Assembly (NCBI RefSeq): GCF_051348905.1
Contig: NC_135233.1
Span: forward strand, 595,845,577-595,909,576
Source of the DNA: Ranitomeya variabilis
Taxonomy: Eukaryota; Chordata; Amphibia; Anura; Dendrobatidae
DNA: 64,000 bases
Direction: 5' to 3'
The notes under the pieces were generated by a model that was not told where the DNA came from, ran no database searches, and saw nothing but the letters and a program-made list of their open reading frames with translations. Position numbers and translations under genes: made by a program. This document shows, in pieces, positions 1 to 16,701 of this stretch. Numbering within the stretch: position 1 is the stretch's first letter; each line of letters opens with the position of its first letter.

Positions 1-5770
<5,770 letters not shown>

Positions 5771-6560
5771 CCGCACCGCGGGACACACGCTACGCGAGAC
5801 TCTGCAGCAGGCTGCATGGCGGAGCCCCGGATCATCATCAGCCCGGTACAGCGGGATCATGGACGGGTGACCCCACTGTATGTGACCAAGAAAGGGGCAG
5901 CACCAGGTGACGGGGACACGTTCACCCCCCCCCCGCTGGGGGCAAAGCAAGAGTGCTAAAATCTCATATATAATAATATTTAAATTACATCACTAGAGAT
6001 TATAAAGAGCCCAAATATCTCTGCGCTTCTAATAGACTTTTAGCCAGGGCAGGGGGCGGCAGAGCGGCAGCCAGAACACGCGGTGCTGGTGCCGACTCTC
6101 CCTTCTCCCCCTGCTGGGACACAGTGATGCCCCTGCTCACAGCCTCACTGGTGCCGGCCGGAATGTGACTGTGACTGCTGAGGTGGAGCGGCGGCGCCCT
6201 GTGTCCCGACCCTGGGTCCTGTCCGCACATTGCTGGCCTGGAGGACTCGCAGACAGTAGAGCAGTACATACACAGTAAGTAGTGTACTGTCTGTCTTTAA
6301 TGATCTCCCTCCTTGCTCCTGCCCGCGCGCTGCCTGCTGCACAGCTCAGTCTGTGACCTCACCCCTTCCCTCACATTCCTCAGCATCGTTTCTGCCTGTA
6401 GTGCCTGAGGCTGGAGGAGCCATGAAAACACAGTCAGCAGCCCTTGATGTTTGATCTTTGCTCCCGGCAGACGGCCTCAGAGAGTGAGTGGTGGGGGTGG
6501 GGTATAATACACCCCCACTCACTCTATCTGGGTCCAAGGAGCAAACATTGCCAGTGCTGG
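5771..6560 (+). other. CDK10 3' flank and unique sequence
   Basis: The 3' UTR should begin here. No clean AATAAA was found; a TATAAA near 6000 is only a candidate variant signal. At 6478-6523 there is a strong hairpin (GAGAGTGAGTGGTGGGGGTG mirrored by CACCCCCACTCACTC) just before the minisatellite. Confidence 0.4.
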
Positions 6561-6569
6561 TGTGTGTGC

Positions 6570-7792
6570 ATGCGCGGAGCTGTATGTGTGTGCGGGCAGC
6601 AGAGCTGAATGTGTGTGGGGGCAGCTTCGCTGTATGTGTGTGGGGGCAGCGGAGCTGTATGTGTGTGGGGGCAGCGGAGCTGTATGTGTGTGGGGGCAGC
6701 GGAGCTGTATGTGTACGGGCAGCGGAGCTGTATGTGTGTGGGGGCAGCGGAGCTGTATGTGTACGGGCAGCGGAGCTGTATGTGTGTGGGGGCAGCGGAG
6801 CTGTATGTGTGTGGGGGCAGCGGAGCTGTATGTGTGTGCGGGCAGCGGAGCTGTATGTGTGTGCGGGCAGCGGAGCTGAATGTCTGTGGGGGCAGCGGAG
6901 CTGAATGTGTGTGGGGGCAGCGGTGCTGTATGTGTGTGGGGGCAGCGGAGCTGTATGTGTGTGGGGGCAGCGGAGCTGTATGTGTGTGGGGGCAGCGGAG
7001 CTGTATGTGTGTGGGGGCAGCGGAGCTGTATGTGTGTGGGCAGCGGAGCTGTATGTGTGTGTGGGCAGCGGAGCTGTGTGTGTGTGGGCAGCGGAGCTGT
7101 ATGTGTGTGGGGGCAGCGGAGCTGTATGTGTGGGGGCAGCGGAGCTGTATGTGTGTGGGGGCAGCGGAGCTGTATGTGTGTGGGGGCAGCGGAGCTGTAT
7201 GTGTGTGTGTGGGGGCAGCGGAGCTGTATGTGTGGGGGCAGCGGAGCTGTATGTGTGTGGGGGCAGCGGAGCTGTATGTGTGTGGGGGCAGCGGAGCTGT
7301 ATGTGTGGGGGGGCAGCGGAGCTGTATGTGTGTGGGGGCAGCGGAGCTGTATGTGTGCAGAGCTCTGTGTGTGCGGGCAGCGTAGCTGTATGTGTGTGTG
7401 TGCGCAGAGCTGTGTGTGCGGAGCTGTATGTATGTGTGTAGAGCTGTATGTGGCGGCGCTTTATGTGTGTATGTGCAGAGCTGTGTGTGTGGAGCTGTAT
7501 GTATGTATGTATGTGTCTGTAGGGTGCTGTGTGTGCGGAGCTGTATGTGTGCCGAGCTGTATGTGTGTGGGGCTGTATGTGTGTGTGTGTGGGAGAGCAG
7601 CAGGGCAACAGAGCTGTATGTGTGTGCGGAGCTGTGTGTGTGCGGGCAGCGGAGCTGTATGTGTGTGCGCAGAGCTGTGTGTGGGGCTGTGTGTGTTTGT
7701 GTGCGGAGCTGTGTGTGTGTGGAGCTGTATGTATGTGTGTGCGGAGCTGTATGTGTGTGTGCGTGGAGCTGTATGTGTGTGTCTGTGGGGTG

Positions 7793-7829
<37 letters not shown>

Positions 7830-8320
7830 GAGCTGTATGTGTTTGGGGCTGTATGTGTGTGTCCGGGCAGCGGAGCTGTATGTGTGTGCGTGCGCGCAGA
7901 GCTGTGTGTGTGTGCAGAGCTGTGTGTGTGTGCAGAGCTGTGTGTGTGTGCAGAGCTGTGTGTGTGTGTGCAGAGCTGTGTGTGTGTGTGCAGAGCTGTG
8001 TGTGTGTGTGCAGAGCCGTCAGTGTGTGCAGAGCCGTCAGTGTGTGCAGAGCCGTCAGTGTGTGCAGAGCTGTGTGTGTGTGTGCAGCAGCGGAGCTGTA
8101 CGTGTCTGTGTGTGGGGCTGTGTTTGTGTGCAGAGCTGTGTGTGTGGGGCTGTGTTTGTGTGCAGAGCTGTGTGTGGGGCTGTGTTAGTGTGCGGAGCTG
8201 TGTGTGGGGCTGTGTTAGTGTGCGGAGCTGTGTGTGTGTGCGCGTGGAGCTGTATGTATGTGTGTGTGTGTGGTGCTGTATGTGTGTGCGGAGCTGTGTG
8301 TGTGCGGGGCTGTGTGTCAG
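6570..8320. repeat. 25-bp GC/GT minisatellite grading into GT-rich degenerate repeat
   Basis: From 6570 to about 7350 it is a regular 25-bp repeat, unit GGGGGCAGCGGAGCTGTATG plus TGTGT. From there to 8320 the GGGGGCAGCG part is lost and the array becomes irregular AGAGCTGTGTGTGTG-type units with a plain (GT)n stretch at 7795-7825. Long open frames occur on both strands because 25-bp units without stops read open in all phases. They have Cys/Val/Gly or His/Thr composition and no protein signature. Confidence 0.95.
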
Positions 8321-8965
8321 GTATCATCCAATGGGACAAATAGTCCCATCCGGCTATGCCTGCTACAGTGACAGGTAGCCGGATGATGAGACAGTAGTAG
8401 TCCCATCATCCGGCTACTGTGTTCAAGGGTAAAAAAAACCCACACATATATACATACAGAACATACAACATACAGTATATACTCACTATACACCTAATCC
8501 CCGAAACCCTTGATCACCTGTAAAAAAAAAAAAATAATAAACCAACAATATACTCCCTGATGCGATGTAATCCATGTAATAATGAGTGTCCCACGACGAT
8601 CTCCCGTGGAGAGTTGTCACATCGGCAGAAGCGACCTCTCCAGGGGCTCGGGGATACAATGACGGAAGGTATCCTTCCACACTGTATCCCTCCGCCGCTG
8701 TGAGCACAGTATATTTCATACTGTTACTTGCGACACCGCTGCATGGGAAAATTCTCACGCAGCAGTGCCGTAAAGTGAGAGGCCATTGAACCCTCAGTGA
8801 TAACACTGCAGGGGCCATTGTCTCCTGTCAGTGTGTCAGTTGAGGCCTACAGAGCTGTCACATCTGATGTGACAGCTCTATATGGGAGATCGTCGTGCGG
8901 AATGCAGAAAAACTGCCGGATCTGCCGCGAATGGTAAAAATTGCTGATGTGAAAGTAGCCTAAGT
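8320..8965. mobile_element. Fragment of a non-autonomous foldback/Harbinger-like repeat
   Basis: Internal inverted segments are visible (CCATCCGGCTA near 8347 and GGTAGCCGGATGATG near 8376). The right end, GATGTGAAAGTAGCC followed by TAA, resembles the right ends of the TAA-flanked elements elsewhere in this window. ACACCTAATCCCCGAAACCC is the kind of interior seen in such frog repeats. Left boundary uncertain. Confidence 0.45.
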
Positions 8966-9189
8966 CACTGCCGACAAGTGTCTGCATTAGTCGTACACAC
9001 CAATGGGGGACGCAGCACGAAAAGTGCCTAGGGCAGCATAAACTCTAAATACGGCCCTGCTTTTAGCTGATTTTTTTTTGCCCTGGTTCACATTGAGCAT
9101 AAAACAAATGTCTCCAGGAACCTGGCACGGCAGACTATGCTTCATCTACCATTACCCAACTTTCTAGATAGGTTGTATTACTATATTTG

Positions 9190-9620
9190 TCCTGATCCTG
9201 AGTTACAGCCGCCATTACACTCCAGAGCTGCATGCACAGCTTAGCGGAGCCCATCTTCATAAACACAAGTAATGTACAGTTTGTACACAGTGACTGCACC
9301 AGCAGAATAGTGAGTGCAGCTCTGAGGTATAATACAGGATATAACTCAGGATCTGTAATGTAATGTATGTACACAGTGACTGCACCAGCAGAATAGTGAG
9401 TACAGCTCTGGAGTATAAAACGGGATGTAACTCAGGATCAGTAATGTAATGTACATACACAGTGACTGCACCAGTAGAATAGTGAGTGCAGCTCTGAGGT
9501 ATAATACAGGATATAACTCAGGATCAGTAATGTAATGTATATACACAGTAACTGCACCAGCAGAATAGTGAGTGCAGCTCTGGAGTATAATACAGGATAT
9601 AACTCAGGATCAGTACAGGA
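9190..9620. repeat. 86-bp satellite, block 1, with an orientation flip
   Basis: About four tandem copies of the 86-bp unit (TACACAGTGACTGCACCAGC, AGAATAGTGAGTGCAGCTCT, GGATGTAACTCAGGATCAGT) lie at 9270-9620. A diverged monomer in the opposite orientation (TGATCCTGAGTTACAGCC, CTCCAGAGCTGCATGCAC) precedes them at about 9190-9240. The same unit forms arrays at 34689, 56665 and 61815. Confidence 0.9.
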
Positions 9621-9624
9621 TGTA

Positions 9625-10090
9625 ATTTACATTCCTCAACAATAGAATTGCAACATCTAGAAGCAAAAGTTGGAATAAAGACTTGAGGCATCCAGCTACC
9701 ATATATTACGCCTCCCCACACGATATTCCCGGGACTAGTATTGGTGTGATGGTCCCTTGTTAAGGCCTCTCCATGGCGTGGTGGTCTCCAGCTTTATTTC
9801 CAGCTATTATTGGTCGAAGACAGAAGCAGGAGTCATCGCTGTAGAGAATAGACCTTCCTTCATAGCCTCCTTTGCCGTCTTGCTCTGCACCATGATGGCG
9901 TGGGCGCAGTGGAGCCCCTGTAGCTGGACGTCTGTCTCGTAGCCCAATCCTGACGCCTTCTGATGGTTCTGTAGACGCTGTGTGACGCCTTACACATGGG
10001 ATGTGACATGTTACTTCACTTGCAGCACAGAATGGACCAATCTTGGAACCAGAGTTACAACTATTCCTCCAACGTTTCCCAGTAGCCGTT
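9625..10090 (-). mobile_element. Decayed Tc1/mariner-like transposase remnant
   Basis: Read on the minus strand, short stretches recall Tc1-type transposases: LYSDDSCFCLRP (compare the usual LFSDESRFCL) and, further on, WGGVIYGSWMPQVFI (compare VWGGI-Y-G--PLVFI). Several frame changes and stops separate them and no terminal repeats are clear, so it is an old dead copy. Block 1 of the 86-bp satellite touches its downstream edge. A relative is at 47060-47445. Confidence 0.55.
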
Positions 10091-10099
10091 TAACACCAG

Positions 10100-10730
10100 G
10101 CCCCATGTCGCTCGTGCTACTGTGAGCTGCCTGTCTGGCCGAAATGTGCTGCCATGGCCTGATCACACACGGTGCACCCACAAGAACAGGGAAGATATCA
10201 ATAGTGGCACCATAATGACCAATGTGCAGGTTTGTTTGGATTAAATATCAATAGGAAACTGCACTAATCTTCACTGCCTTCTGTTGGATCTGGGCCTTAG
10301 TTCCGGTTAGCCGTTATCATAGTCTTTGTATACTGCCAGCAAAGTCAAAGGCATAAAATATAAGAAATCCAAAGCCTTAGAGATACAGACGGAGGTAACT
10401 CTACATTGTACTAAATAAAAGTGGATCTTCCCTACAAGATCTCATCATTGGCTTGGTGCATCTGAACGAGGGGATTTCTGCCATACATCCACTGCCCCTC
10501 CATTGGAATGCTAGGAATAGTTTGCAAATAGAGGACACGTGGACTAAAAGAAGAACAGAACACAGGATTTTTACCATTGGTTTTATTGTAGGTGCTTGGC
10601 CGCTGTGTAATTTTTGATCACATATTTGGGGGGAAAAAATAAAAATCATTTATAACTACTAATCCAATCGACAGATGACAGCAGGGTAACTGGGTGAAGC
10701 CATATTGTAATTTTACGTAAATATTCTTGG
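10100..10730. other. Unique non-coding sequence
   Basis: No coding similarity, tandem repeat or element end seen. Confidence 0.4.
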
Positions 10731-10795
10731 TTTATTATTATTATGCATTGCTTATATAGCGCCATCTTATTCCGCAGCGCTTTACTTACATTATA
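10730..10795 (-). repeat. Dispersed retroposon tail with (ATT)n
   Basis: TTATTATTATTATGCATTGC then TATATAGCGCC and CCGCAGCGCTTTAC: the 3' tail, on the minus strand, of a short dispersed retroposon. The same motif on the plus strand (GTAAAGCGCTGC, GGCGCTATATAAATAAAG, then ATT repeats) is at 26725-26795. Confidence 0.6.
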
Positions 10796-11311
10796 ATGAC
10801 GGTATTTGCTTCATAATAGGAAGTTTGACCACCAGGAAGGCCGATAAGACAAAACTGTAATACCGCACTGTAGAACCTATGGAACCGTAATACCGAACTA
10901 GAGTTGAGCAAAAAGAGTCACAGGATCCTGATCCATCAGCCACTTCCATAGTCTGTGTCCCCCCCCCCCTGAACAGAGCCTTGTGTACCTCCTCCTACTA
11001 GCTGCTGTCCGGCATCCTCTGCGCCTCTTTTGATTAGTTGGCTGCGATGTAGACATTGTGGTGGGGTACTAACCAGTAGAGGCGACAGGTAGGATGAGCC
11101 TCCTGGAGCTGGAGGCTACCAACGCGGCCATTTGACCAGGATCCTGCAAATCTTTTTACTTCATTTTTCTTTTCTTGGGGGGGGTATTTTGCACCCATGT
11201 CTAAATGAATACAGGGTCCCGATTCACCATTGGCGACATTTTGGAAGTTCCTTTTTTTTTTTTGTCTTGTGGTATCCCATGCATTTCATAAATCTGTGTC
11301 AGATATCCAAA
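10796..11311. other. Unique non-coding sequence
   Basis: Between the retroposon tail and the TA-flanked element. Only homopolymer C and T runs are notable. Confidence 0.4.
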
Positions 11312-11313
11312 TA

Positions 11314-12555
11314 CCGTATATACTCAAGTATAAGCTGAGATTTTCAGCCCATTTTTTTTAGGCTGAAAGTGCCCCTCTCTGCTTATACTTGAGTCATTGT
11401 CCCAGGGGGAGGGGGAGTGGCGGCTGTGACATACTCACCTGCTCCTGGCGCGGTCCCTGCATCTTCGATGGTCTCCGGGCGCGGCAGCTCTTCCAGCGTT
11501 GAGCAGTCACATGGTACCGCTCATTACAGTAATGAATAGCTGTCACGGGAAGCTGCCAGGGACCACGCCGGGAGCAGGTGAGTATAATGGGGAGGGGGGA
11601 GCACGGAGATATTCACCTGTCCTCCTTCCACCGCTGGGTGCAGTCTTCCGTGTCATCTGCCTGTGACGCTCAGGTCAGGGCACGATGACGTGGTTAGTGC
11701 GTGCGCGCCCTCTGCCTGAGCGTCAGTGCGGAGGATGGGGAAGACACAGCGGCGTCCGGCGGTGGAACGGGGAAAGGTGACTGTAGCAAGTGCTGGGGGC
11801 CTGAGCGGCGAGAGGGGAGTATGTCATTTTTTTTTTTTATCGCAGCAACAGCATATGGGGCATAATAGTCTAAGGAGCATCTTATGGGGCCATAATCAGC
11901 ATTTGTGCAGCATTATATGGGGCAAATATCTCTATGGAGCATCTTATGGGGCCATAATCAGCATTTGTGCAGCATTATATGGGGCAAATATCTCTATGGA
12001 GCATCTTATGGGGCCATAATCAGCATTTGTGCAGCATTATATGGGGCATAATAGTCTAAGGAGCATCTTATGGGGCCATAATCAGCATTTGTGCAGCATT
12101 ATATGGGGCAAAAATATCTCTATGGAGTATCTTATGGGGCCATAATCAGCATTTGTGCAGCATTATATGGGGCAAATATCTCTATGGAGCATGTTATGGG
12201 GCCATAATCAGCATCTGTGCAGCATTATACAGGGCATATTTTAATATGGAGCATCTTATGGGGCCCATCATAAACTTTATGGAGCATTATATGGGGTGTA
12301 TTTTGTATGGAGCATCTTATGGGGCCCATCATGAACTGTATGGAGCATTATATGGGGCTCCTGATTCAATATGGATATTCAAAAACACACTACTGATGTC
12401 TCAATTAATTTAACTTTTATTGGTATCTATTTTTATTTTTGACATTTGCTGGTAGCTGCTGCATTTTCCACCCTAGGCTTATACTTGAGTAATTACGTTT
12501 TCCCAGTTTTTTGTGGCAAAATTAGGGGTCTCGGCTTATACTCGAGTATATATGG
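11314..12555. mobile_element. TA-flanked non-autonomous DNA element with internal 62-bp tandem repeat
   Basis: Terminal inverted repeats: left CCGTATATACTCAAGTATAA, right end TTATACTCGAGTATATATGG, each bordered by TA (11312-11313 and 12556-12557). That fits a Tc1/mariner-type TA duplication. Secondary inverted motifs (AGTATAAGC, GCTTATACTTGAGT) lie just inside both ends. About 11860-12360 is a tandem array of a roughly 62-bp unit (CTTATGGGGCCATAATCAGC, TTTGTGCAGCATTATATGGG). No transposase frame. Confidence 0.8.
12416..12421 (-). promoter_or_regulatory. Candidate SPATA2L poly(A) signal inside the TA element
   Basis: TTTATT on plus reads AATAAA on minus, about 365 bp past the SPATA2L stop. 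It would mean the transcript ends inside the transposon. Position is the only evidence. Confidence 0.25.
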
Positions 12556-12557
12556 TA

Positions 12558-12785
12558 AGTGAAAAGAATTTTTTTTTTTTTTTAATTTTTCCAGAAAAAC
12601 AGCAATGATGAATCGGGGGTCCACAGACTTTTTCGATTACAGAGGCGATGAGAGGCATCACACAGCACGCAGTGACCTGTAGAGGGCCTTGCGCCGCCTC
12701 CCCTCATTTTTTCCTGTAGTGCCCCCGGCGTAGGCAATGTGATCTGACTATGGTATTATTCTGCGCCTTTGGACAGACATGGCTC
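12558..12785 (-). other. Probable SPATA2L 3' UTR
   Basis: Between the stop codon and the TA-flanked element. No coding content, no clear poly(A) signal, and a poly-T run near 12568. Confidence 0.4.
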
Positions 12786-14122
12786 TTACCCGCAATGACT
12801 TGCTGGGATATTCCTACAAAGTAATGCGAGGTCCATGGAGCTGCGCTGAAGCCATAGCCGCTGGTCTTTCTCCAGCATAATCATGCTGGCGCTGTGGCCG
12901 TGGCTGCGGCACTGCTCCACCTCCTTGCACTTGATGTAATGAAGCTGGCGGCAGTACGTGCAGCGGTAATGGGGCAGCTGTCCCGGCTGCAGGCAGCAGT
13001 GGAGCTGGTATTGCCTCCTCTGCTCCTCCATCACCGCTTGGACTTTTTCGGATGCTGTCATCAGGGATACCCGGTGTCTCTTGTCTCTGCACACTTTCAT
13101 CATGGAACACAACGAGCCATGGAACATGTTGCACTCCGCGCAGCAATGCTCTAAAGAGTTTTCTACAAATACACAGTCGTGCATGATGAAGTCCACGTGA
13201 GGTACTTGGGTGTGGCATCGCTCATCCTCCTGATGGTCAACAACCATCCGACAGGACCCATTTACATGCTGAGCAAAGGGCTCATGGCAGTAGTCACAAA
13301 ACTGAGGTTGGTAGAAAACGTCACCGTTGGAAGCTCCCAAGACGCGATCTGCAGAAGTGAGGACCGGTCTCTGTTCTAACACCAGTTTTTGCAGTCTTTC
13401 CATGCAGGCATCTTCACCCCGCCAGCTCCTTCTTTCTTGGATCAGGTCAGCACCACATACCAGATTAGATCCGGAGCAAGACACCAGGTCAGATAAGATG
13501 TGACACTCCATCTGAGCCGCCAGGAAGCCGAGAGCAGCCGCAGCCAGAGTCTGTGGTGCCGGTAGGACATGTATCTTCAGGGAGGTGCCGTCTTCTTCTG
13601 GCTCGTAGTTTAATCTTCTGAGGGCTCGGATTATGGCATCCGGGGGTAGGGCGGCATCTAGGGTGTGCACGTAATGTCCAGAGTAGGTCTGGTGGGTGGG
13701 AGAGAGGAGGAAAGTAATGAGCCATTACAAGAAAGCACATAGAAACGTGATGGACAGGTACTAGGACGGAGGAGGCGGCACCATTACACCCCAGAGTGCA
13801 GCACGTGGCGGCTCCTCACCTTTATAGTATGAAATTCTCTCCGCCATGGAGTACAGTAAAGATGGAGCGCCGCCTGCTCCAGGGCCTGGAAGGCCAAAGC
13901 CAGATGCTGTAGTGCGAGGAGCAGGTCAGCTCCGTCCTGGAGTCCGCAGTCGATCAAGGGGAAGGCGTCATTCTGGAGATTATTGTGCAGGTCCGGCTCC
14001 TCCAGAATCCGCTGCCTCACCAAATCCATGATCTGGTTATCTGTGCATGGAGTAAGCGATCCAGCAGAGGAGGCGCCGAGCAGCCAGCTGGTATACTGAG
14101 CCAGGAGCGAGTCTGCACTCAT
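12786..14122 (-). CDS. SPATA2L: SPATA2-like protein, two coding exons, 401 aa
   Basis: Exons 14122-13820 and 13688-12786; start ATG at 14122, stop TAA at 12788-12786. The first exon (101 aa) ends PWRREFHTIK at GTGAGG, and the second begins TYSGHYVHTLD. In SPATA2 this N-terminal region is the PUB domain that binds CYLD. Cys/His modules follow: CDYC at about 232, CAEC-x3-H-x3-C-x5-C-x4-H at 284-306, and the same spacing starting CTYCRQLHYIKC at 344-366. The tail DQRLWLQRSSMDLALL matches human SPATA2L (QRRLWLQRAQMDTLL). Human is 424 aa with, as I recall it, one such module. An acceptor (CCCCAG) sits one base before the ATG, so a non-coding first exon lies upstream. The position between CDK10 and VPS9D1 supports SPATA2L rather than SPATA2. 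Confidence 0.93.
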
Positions 14123-14279
14123 TCTGGGGGGAGAGCGAAGACGTCCAGTAATGCTGCACCGCTATGTGAACATCTGTTACAGCGTCACCTCCCTCTGCTG
14201 CAGAGGCCTTGGTACACCACGTCTGTGCTATAGGTGTCCTGAAGACTGGACCCAAATCCAAGTCTACACCCTATCAACT

Positions 14280-15235
14280 GCCCTGGGACACCTCCACGCC
14301 CCTGCTGACGGTCACCTCCCTCCCCTGCGCACCCTGACGCCTCCCGTCTCTGCGCAATCTGCTGCTTCCCTCCCCTGTGCACCTACACTTCGCCTCAACA
14401 TACCCTGATGTCTCCCCCATCGACTTCACCAGCACTACCTGACATCCCGCCCCCGCGCACCCTGACGCCTCCCTCCCCCGCACTACCTGACATCCCTCTC
14501 CCGTGCACCCTGATGCCTCCCTCCCCCGCACTACCTGACATCCCTCCCCTGCGCACCCTGACGCCTCCCTCCCCCGCACTACCTGACATCCCTCCCCTGC
14601 GCACCCTGACACCTCCCTCCCCCGTGCACCCTGACGCCTCCTTTCCCCACACTACCTGACATCCCTCCCCCCCACACCCTGATTTTTCCATGAAGAGTAC
14701 ACCCTGATCCTTCCATCTAGAGTGCACCTTGATCCTTCTCCCTCCCCCGCGCACCCTGATCCTTCCATGAAGAGTGTACCCTGATCCATCTCCCTCATCC
14801 GCGCACCCTCATCCTTCCATCTAGAGTGCACCCTGATCCATCTCCTTCCCCCGCGCACCCTCATCCTTCATCTAGAGTGCACCCTGATCCATCTCCCTCC
14901 CCCGCGCACCCTCATCCTTCCATCTAGAGTGCACCCTGATCCATCTCCCTCACCCACGCACCCTCATTCTTCCAACTAGAGTGCAACCTGATCAGTCTTC
15001 CTCCCCCGCGCACCCTGATCCTTCCATGAAGAGTGTACCCTGATCCATCTCCCTCCCCCGCGCACCCTCATCCTTCCATCTAGAGTGCACCCTGATCCAT
15101 CTCCCTCCCCCGCGCACCCTCATCCTTCATCTAGAGTGCACCCTGATCCATCTCCCTCCCCCGCGCACCCTCATTCTTCCATCTAGAGTGCAGCCTGATC
15201 AGTCTTCCTCCCCCGCGCACCCTGACGGCTGTCAA
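14280..15235. repeat. Two-phase CT-rich minisatellite in the SPATA2L 5' UTR intron
   Basis: About 14408-14670 repeats a ~48-bp unit (CACCCTGACGCCTCCCTCCC, CGCACTACCTGACATCCC). About 14690-15220 repeats a ~52-bp unit (GCGCACCCTCATCCTTCCAT, CTAGAGTGCACCCTGATCCA). The two share CGCACCCTGA and CTCCCTCCCCC, so they are diverged forms of one array. It separates the coding exons from the promoter. Confidence 0.9.
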
Positions 15236-15478
15236 TCAGGGAACGTTTAACAGAGTTTAGAGGGTTTTTAGACCTACAAGCATGTCATTTCCACCTCTCA
15301 CCACTAGGTGCCCCTAAACGCTCTCACCTGACGAATGACCCCTTCAAATACCGACTTCCCGTGACTGCGCTCGTATTAACAGAAGTGAAAGTCTCTACTG
15401 CTCCGACACACAGACTGAGACATGGCGAGAAGAGCGTCCCCTAGTGACCGTGCAGCCCACCGCGGCCGCGTCTTCCTC

Positions 15479-15600
15479 ACCTGCTAATCGCCAATCTTAC
15501 TTCCGGGGTGCGTCCTCCTTATAGGACATCGTCGGCTGACTGACGTAATGAGCGCTTCGCTGATTGGTGGATTATTTCATATCTGTGTGTTAATTGGTGG
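15479..15600 (-). promoter_or_regulatory. SPATA2L promoter and first non-coding exon
   Basis: Read 5' to 3' on minus: two CCAAT boxes (15593-15597 and 15563-15567), a CRE-like TTACGTCA (15541-15548), an ETS site CCGGAAGT (15499-15506), then GATTAGCAG followed by the donor GTGAGG at 15480. CpG-rich and TATA-less. Start site near 15500 inferred. The donor could join the acceptor just before the ATG at 14122. Confidence 0.6.
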
Positions 15601-16075
15601 ACAGCTTTTTCTTTCAGCACGAGGTCTGCGGGTCACTGAACCGTGAGGAAAAAGAGGAAGCAGCGGAGTCTGTGAGTGCGAGAGGCCGGTGCGGTGCGGT
15701 GCGGGCGGGGGAGCGGGGGGGAGCAGAGAGCGACTGTACGGAAATACTGTACACAGCCGAGGCACCGCACACATTAATAATATGTGGTCATAACTCTGGA
15801 ATTCTTCAACAAATCCCCTTCATTTTGAGATTGTTCTTTCGTGACACATTATACTTTGTTATTGGTAAATTTAGGTCACTATGTTTTGTGTTTATTTATA
15901 CAAAATTTGACTAAAATGTAAAAAAAAGTGCTATTTTCAAACTTTACTCCAGATAGTCACACCACAGAAAAACATTAATAAATTACATCTACGTTTGCTG
16001 TACACCAGCACCATGTGTAAAATGTTCCCTTAGGAAATTTACAATTTTTTTTTTTTTTTGAGGGACCTATTCAGG
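15600..16075. other. Flank of the SPATA2L promoter and old repeat fragment
   Basis: 15600-15760 is CpG-rich, with an exon-like stretch followed by GTGAGTGCGA on plus, so a divergent non-coding transcript is possible. From 15780 to 16070 phrases such as CATAACTCTGGAATTCTTCA and GGTAAATTTAGGTCACTATG resemble the AT-rich right part of the giant TTAA element, but shuffled and short. Confidence 0.35.
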
Positions 16076-16363
16076 TTTGAAGAGACTTTGGGGTTCATAT
16101 ATATATATATTGTCTAAGGTCCACGGTATGTCACGGAAATCCCGCGTCGCTGATTGGTCGCGGCCGGCCGGGCGCGACCAATCAGCGACAGGCACAGTAA
16201 GGCCCCGAATTGGCCCCTCCATACTCCCCTCCAGTCAGTGCCCCCATAGCATTTTAGCAGTCCGTTAACGCTGCCATTAACCCTGTAAGTGTCACCACCT
16301 TTTTACTATTGATGCTGCCTATGCATCATTAGTCTATATATATATATATATATAATTGTCTAA

Positions 16364-16701
16364 GGGTATGTGCACAAGTTCAGTTTTTTTTCCGCGTTTT
16401 TTCACGATAAAAGCGCATTAAAAACGCAGACATATGCATCTTATCATTTAGAATGCATTCTGCAATTTTTGTGCACATGATGTTTTTTTTTTCCGTGAAA
16501 AAAATGCATCGCGGTAAAAAAAGCAGCATGTTCATTAATTTTGCGTTTTTTTCGCGTTTTTCTCACTATTCTATGCATTGGGAAAAAAAACACATGAAAA
16601 ACGCAAAAAAAACGCATGCGGATTTCTGGCAGAAATGTCCGGTTTTTGTCAGGAAATTTCTGCAAGAATTCCTGACGTAACCTGAACGTGTGCACATACC
16701 C
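16364..16701. mobile_element. PIF/Harbinger-type MITE nested in copy B
   Basis: Terminal inverted repeats GGGTATGTGCACAAGTTCAG and CTGAACGTGTGCACATACCC, flanked by the 3-bp duplication TAA (16361-16363 and 16702-16704). The interior is AT-rich with many GCGTTTTTT-type runs. Removing it rejoins ATTGTCTAAGGGGTAC of the host repeat. Confidence 0.85.

Noticed and set aside
6346-8378. Very long open frames on both strands (up to 487 codons), Cys/Val/Gly-rich or His/Thr/Pro-rich
   Set aside because: They lie entirely in the 25-bp minisatellite and its GT-rich decay. Units of this length without stops stay open in every phase, and no domain, start context or splice structure supports a gene.
12814-13218. 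134-codon frame on the same strand as SPATA2L
   Set aside because: Out-of-frame shadow of SPATA2L exon 2; the conserved residues are in the other frame.
15594-15914. A gene on plus next to the SPATA2L promoter (106-codon frame)
   Set aside because: It starts with a plausible exon-donor look, but the frame runs into AT-rich repeat sequence with no similarity. At most a divergent non-coding transcript.
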